Shown here piece by piece: positions 11,600 to 12,032 of a stretch of 12,032 nt of DNA. Under the pieces are notes generated by a model. The model made no database searches. It worked only from the letters and a program-made list of their open reading frames with translations, and was not told the DNA's origin. Both the position numbers and the translations under genes were made by a program. Position 1 is the stretch's first letter. The number at the start of each line of letters is the position of its first letter. Source of the stretch: Setaria digitata (lineage: Eukaryota > Nematoda > Chromadorea > Rhabditida > Setariidae); assembly GCA_003640385.1 (NCBI GenBank), contig RCAB01000933.1, positions 1 to 12,032 on the forward strand, written 5' to 3'.

Positions 11600-12032
11600 A
11601 TAACAACAATGGGAACGATACTAATAATTACAATAGTCAATACAATTATAACCATAATTGTTAATAATACATTATAATTATTAAAATATACAATCAATGA
11701 TAACAATTAATAAAATAATTAATCATGATAATTTGGAAATAATTAATAATAAATAACAATGATCAATTAAATATATTAATTAAGCATTACAATAGCAATA
11801 AATAATAACAACAATTGATGATAAAAACAATTACTAACGACAGTAATAGAAATTGGTTAATAATAATTAATAATAATATAATAGTAATAATATAATAATA
11901 ATAATATTGTAATAATAATAATACAATAATAATATAATAATAATAAAATAATAATATAATAATATAATAATAATAATAATAAGATAATAATAATAATAAG
12001 ATAATAATAATAATATAATAATAATAATAATA
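11600..12032. repeat. AAT-rich low-complexity tract reaching the window end
   Basis: Sequence complexity falls steadily from about 11550. By 11856-12032 it is nearly pure AAT/ATA repeats, broken by occasional G, and it continues past the window. The style is the same as the tract in MTG2 intron 7, including AATTAATAATAA units. The open minus-strand frame at 11509-11706 (I/V/M-rich) is a by-product of this composition. Confidence 0.9.

Noticed and set aside
11509..11706. Minus-strand 65-codon ORF rich in I, V and M
   Set aside because: It is a translation of the low-complexity AT-rich tract and would give a spurious hydrophobic protein.

Overview
The window looks like AT-rich nuclear DNA of a small-intron eukaryote, most likely a nematode, possibly a parasitic one. 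This is inference from four things. Intron acceptors are short and pyrimidine-rich (TTTTCAG, TTTTGCAG, TTTTACAG). Most confident introns are 74-340 nt. One start codon sits directly on an acceptor, as in spliced-leader trans-splicing. Long (AAT)n-like tracts are present. Nothing bacterial, plasmid or phage-like was seen: no operon-packed ORFs, no ribosome binding sites, no CRISPR, and no rRNA or tRNA.

Two split genes on the minus strand are well supported. The first, in transcription order, spans 7081-5545. It has five exons encoding a 233-residue UPF0561 (human C2orf68-like) protein of unknown function. About 1.2 kb further on, at 4318-1829, nine exons encode a complete 395-residue mitochondrial Obg-family GTPase (MTG2/GTPBP5), with a mitochondrial presequence, a glycine-rich Obg domain and all five G motifs. 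The two genes share orientation and have trans-splice-like 5' ends, so joint transcription is possible but not shown. MTG2 acts in mitochondrial large-ribosomal-subunit assembly; no functional link to the UPF0561 protein is evident.

On the right (11433-10144, minus strand) a chain of small exons can be spliced in frame into a possible 110-residue secreted protein. I do not recognise it and one junction is uncertain. At the left edge a partial minus-strand exon may run out of the window, with a TATA-like site upstream.

The rest is intergenic or low complexity. There is a 67-bp tandem duplication with an N at its junction (83-216, probably an assembly seam), an AT-rich repeat inside MTG2 intron 7 (2381-2790), an A19 run (5371-5389), an imperfect hairpin (11114-11171), and an (AAT)n-rich end (about 11600-12032). 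I found no convincing novel system. The most unusual items are a 75-nt cassette-like segment carrying stop codons in the UPF0561 gene, paired odd donor sites in MTG2, and the unassigned secreted-protein candidate.
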